Source: Saccharopolyspora shandongensis (GTDB taxonomy: Bacteria > Actinomycetota > Actinomycetes > Mycobacteriales > Pseudonocardiaceae). From it: 64,000 nucleotides of DNA. Every line of letters begins with the position of its first letter. Position 1 is the first letter of the stretch. The position numbers and the translations under genes are program-made. The notes below the pieces were generated by a model. That model did no database searches and was not told the DNA's origin. It was given only the letters and a program-made list of their open reading frames with translations. Below, one piece after another: positions 63,052 to 64,000 of this stretch. The stretch covers positions 52,889 through 116,888 of the forward strand of contig NZ_FNOK01000017.1 of assembly GCF_900106995.1 (NCBI RefSeq), written 5' to 3'.

Positions 63052-64000
63052 TCTGGAGTTCCAGTCCGGCCCGGAGGGTGCCGACGATCTCGAACAGCGC
63101 CTCCTGGAAGCGGCCGCCGATCGAGCGGAGGTTGGCGAAGCCGTGGATCAGGTCCGGGAACCGCCGCGCGATCACCGGCACCCCGGCCTCTGCCAGCCGC
63201 CGCGCGTACTCCTCGCCCTCGTCGCGCAGCGGGTCGAAGCCCGCCGTGACGACGTGCGCCGTCGGCAGCCCGCTGAGGTCCTCGGCGAGCAGCACCGACA
63301 GCCGCGGGTCGCGGCGGACGTCCTCCTCCGGCGCGTAGTGGTTCATGAACCAGTCCATGTCGCCGTCGGTGAGCAGGAATCCGTTGGCGAACAGCTCGCG
63401 CGACCGGCGCCGCGCGGTGGCGTCGACGGCGGGGTAGATCAGCAGCTGGAACACCGGCTTCGCCAGGCCGGACCGGGTGGCGTGCAGGGCGACCGAGGCG
63501 GCCAGGTTGCCGCCTGCGCTGTCTCCGCCGACCGCGATGGTGTCGGGGCTGGTGCCCAGCTCTGCGGCGTTCTCGACGACGAACCGGTAGGCGTCGATGG
63601 CGTCGTCCAGGGCGGCCGGGAACGGGAACTCCGGCGCGAGCCGGTAGTCCACCGACAGCACCCGGATGCCGGCGTGCTTGGCGAGGAACCGGCACAGGTC
63701 GTCGTGGCTGTCCAGGTCGCCGATGACCCAGCCGCCGCCGTGGAAGAAGACCAGCAGCGGACCCGGCTCGGAGAGCTCGCGCGGCCGGTACAGCCGCGCC
63801 GCCAGGTCGCCCGATGCGGTCGGGATCCGGCGGTCCGCCACCACCACGCCGGGCACCTGACCGGCGGTGATCTTGGTCGACCGCCGCATCCTGGCGCGGG
63901 CGATCTCGGGGGTGGCCGCCGACAGCTGCTCGTGACCGGCCAGCCGCATCAACTTGAGCAGCAGTTGAGCATCGAGCGCGAGTTCCTGGTCATCCAGTCG
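63044..64000 (-). CDS. Alpha/beta hydrolase, hormone-sensitive-lipase type (partial)
   Basis: The frame is open to the right edge of the window, so the N-terminus is missing. The visible 318 codons contain the HSL motif VFFHGGGWVIGD, SVDYRLAPE, nucleophile elbow GGDSAGGNLA, Asp in GFDPLRDEG and His in LIHGF. These define a carboxylesterase/lipase of family IV acting on short-chain esters. The upstream codons (LDDQELALDAQLLLKLM) fit the cap region, supporting a start outside the window. It faces the IniR-like gene across the IS30 element. Confidence 0.88.
   Translation of the reverse strand, partial: RLDDQELALDAQLLLKLMRLAGHEQLSAATPEIARARMRRSTKITAGQVPGVVVADRRIPTASGDLAARLYRPRELSEPGPLLVFFHGGGWVIGDLDSHDDLCRFLAKHAGIRVLSVDYRLAPEFPFPAALDDAIDAYRFVVENAAELGTSPDTIAVGGDSAGGNLAASVALHATRSGLAKPVFQLLIYPAVDATARRRSRELFANGFLLTDGDMDWFMNHYAPEEDVRRDPRLSVLLAEDLSGLPTAHVVTAGFDPLRDEGEEYARRLAEAGVPVIARRFPDLIHGFANLRSIGGRFQEALFEIVGTLRAGLELQKA

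Overview
The window is high-GC actinomycete chromosome. Gene content and order (dnaX/ybaB/recR, ask-asd, a leuA with its own leader peptide, XRE-DUF397 pairs, an iniBAC-like locus) and the abundance of TTTCGCGCGAAA palindromes suggest the family Pseudonocardiaceae, most likely Saccharopolyspora. The genus is inference from gene content and was not tested by comparison.

Layout. 1-4221: 3' end of dnaX, an S9 peptidase facing it, then ybaB and recR. 4528-10687: a five-gene oligopeptide/dipeptide ABC importer (binding protein, two permeases, two ATPases), followed by a small Cys-rich protein and three tandem hairpins. 11193-17567: EamA exporter with divergent LysR, a glycosidase-like protein, an enolase-superfamily enzyme and a DedA protein. 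17919-19870: leuA with a leaderless attenuator peptide. 19970-26416: two paralogous small membrane proteins, a frameshifted relic, a FUSC protein, a hydrolase fragment, and an ABC exporter pair divergent from a TetR regulator. 26513-33067: a mycothiol-dependent-type DinB protein, a kynureninase-like protein without its PLP lysine, and a purine salvage group (LacI regulator, NCS2 permease, adenine deaminase). 33142-36153: HxlR regulator/hydrolase and a YCII-ECF sigma pair whose sigma gene is frameshifted. 36206-45364: XRE-DUF397 with three small genes, PadR, LysR and XRE-DUF2975 regulatory pairs, a nitroreductase and a membrane mannosyltransferase-like protein. 45640-47969: ask-asd. 48311-52052: FGGY kinase, furA without katG, a duplicated furA-like promoter driving a short terminated transcript, and a CU044_5270-type protein. 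52408-61509: an iniB-iniA-iniC operon divergent from a membrane-anchored Hsp70-like ATPase and an IniR-like LuxR regulator. 61634-62954: an IS30-family element. 63044-64000: a partial lipase-like hydrolase.

Three non-coding systems stand out. First, TTTCGCGCGAAA palindromes occur in eight intergenic clusters of two to four units with a strict 41-43 bp centre-to-centre period; seven of the eight lie between convergent genes. The IS30 copy has inserted into one unit. Second, a roughly 210-262 bp interspersed element (three copies near 8.3, 17.6 and 31.0 kb) carries nested hairpins, one with a compensatory base change. Two copies split a TTTC-GAAA palindrome with a 5-bp TCAAT duplication, and an intact palindrome of the same sequence remains at 3503-3520. 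Third, leuA is preceded by a 14-codon leaderless leader peptide with three consecutive leucine codons.

The most system-like protein locus is the expanded ini region, where dynamin-like GTPases, an IniB protein, a C-terminally anchored actin-fold ATPase and an IniR-type regulator share one divergent control region. By analogy with the mycobacterial iniBAC system this suggests a cell-envelope stress response with an added Hsp70-like component.
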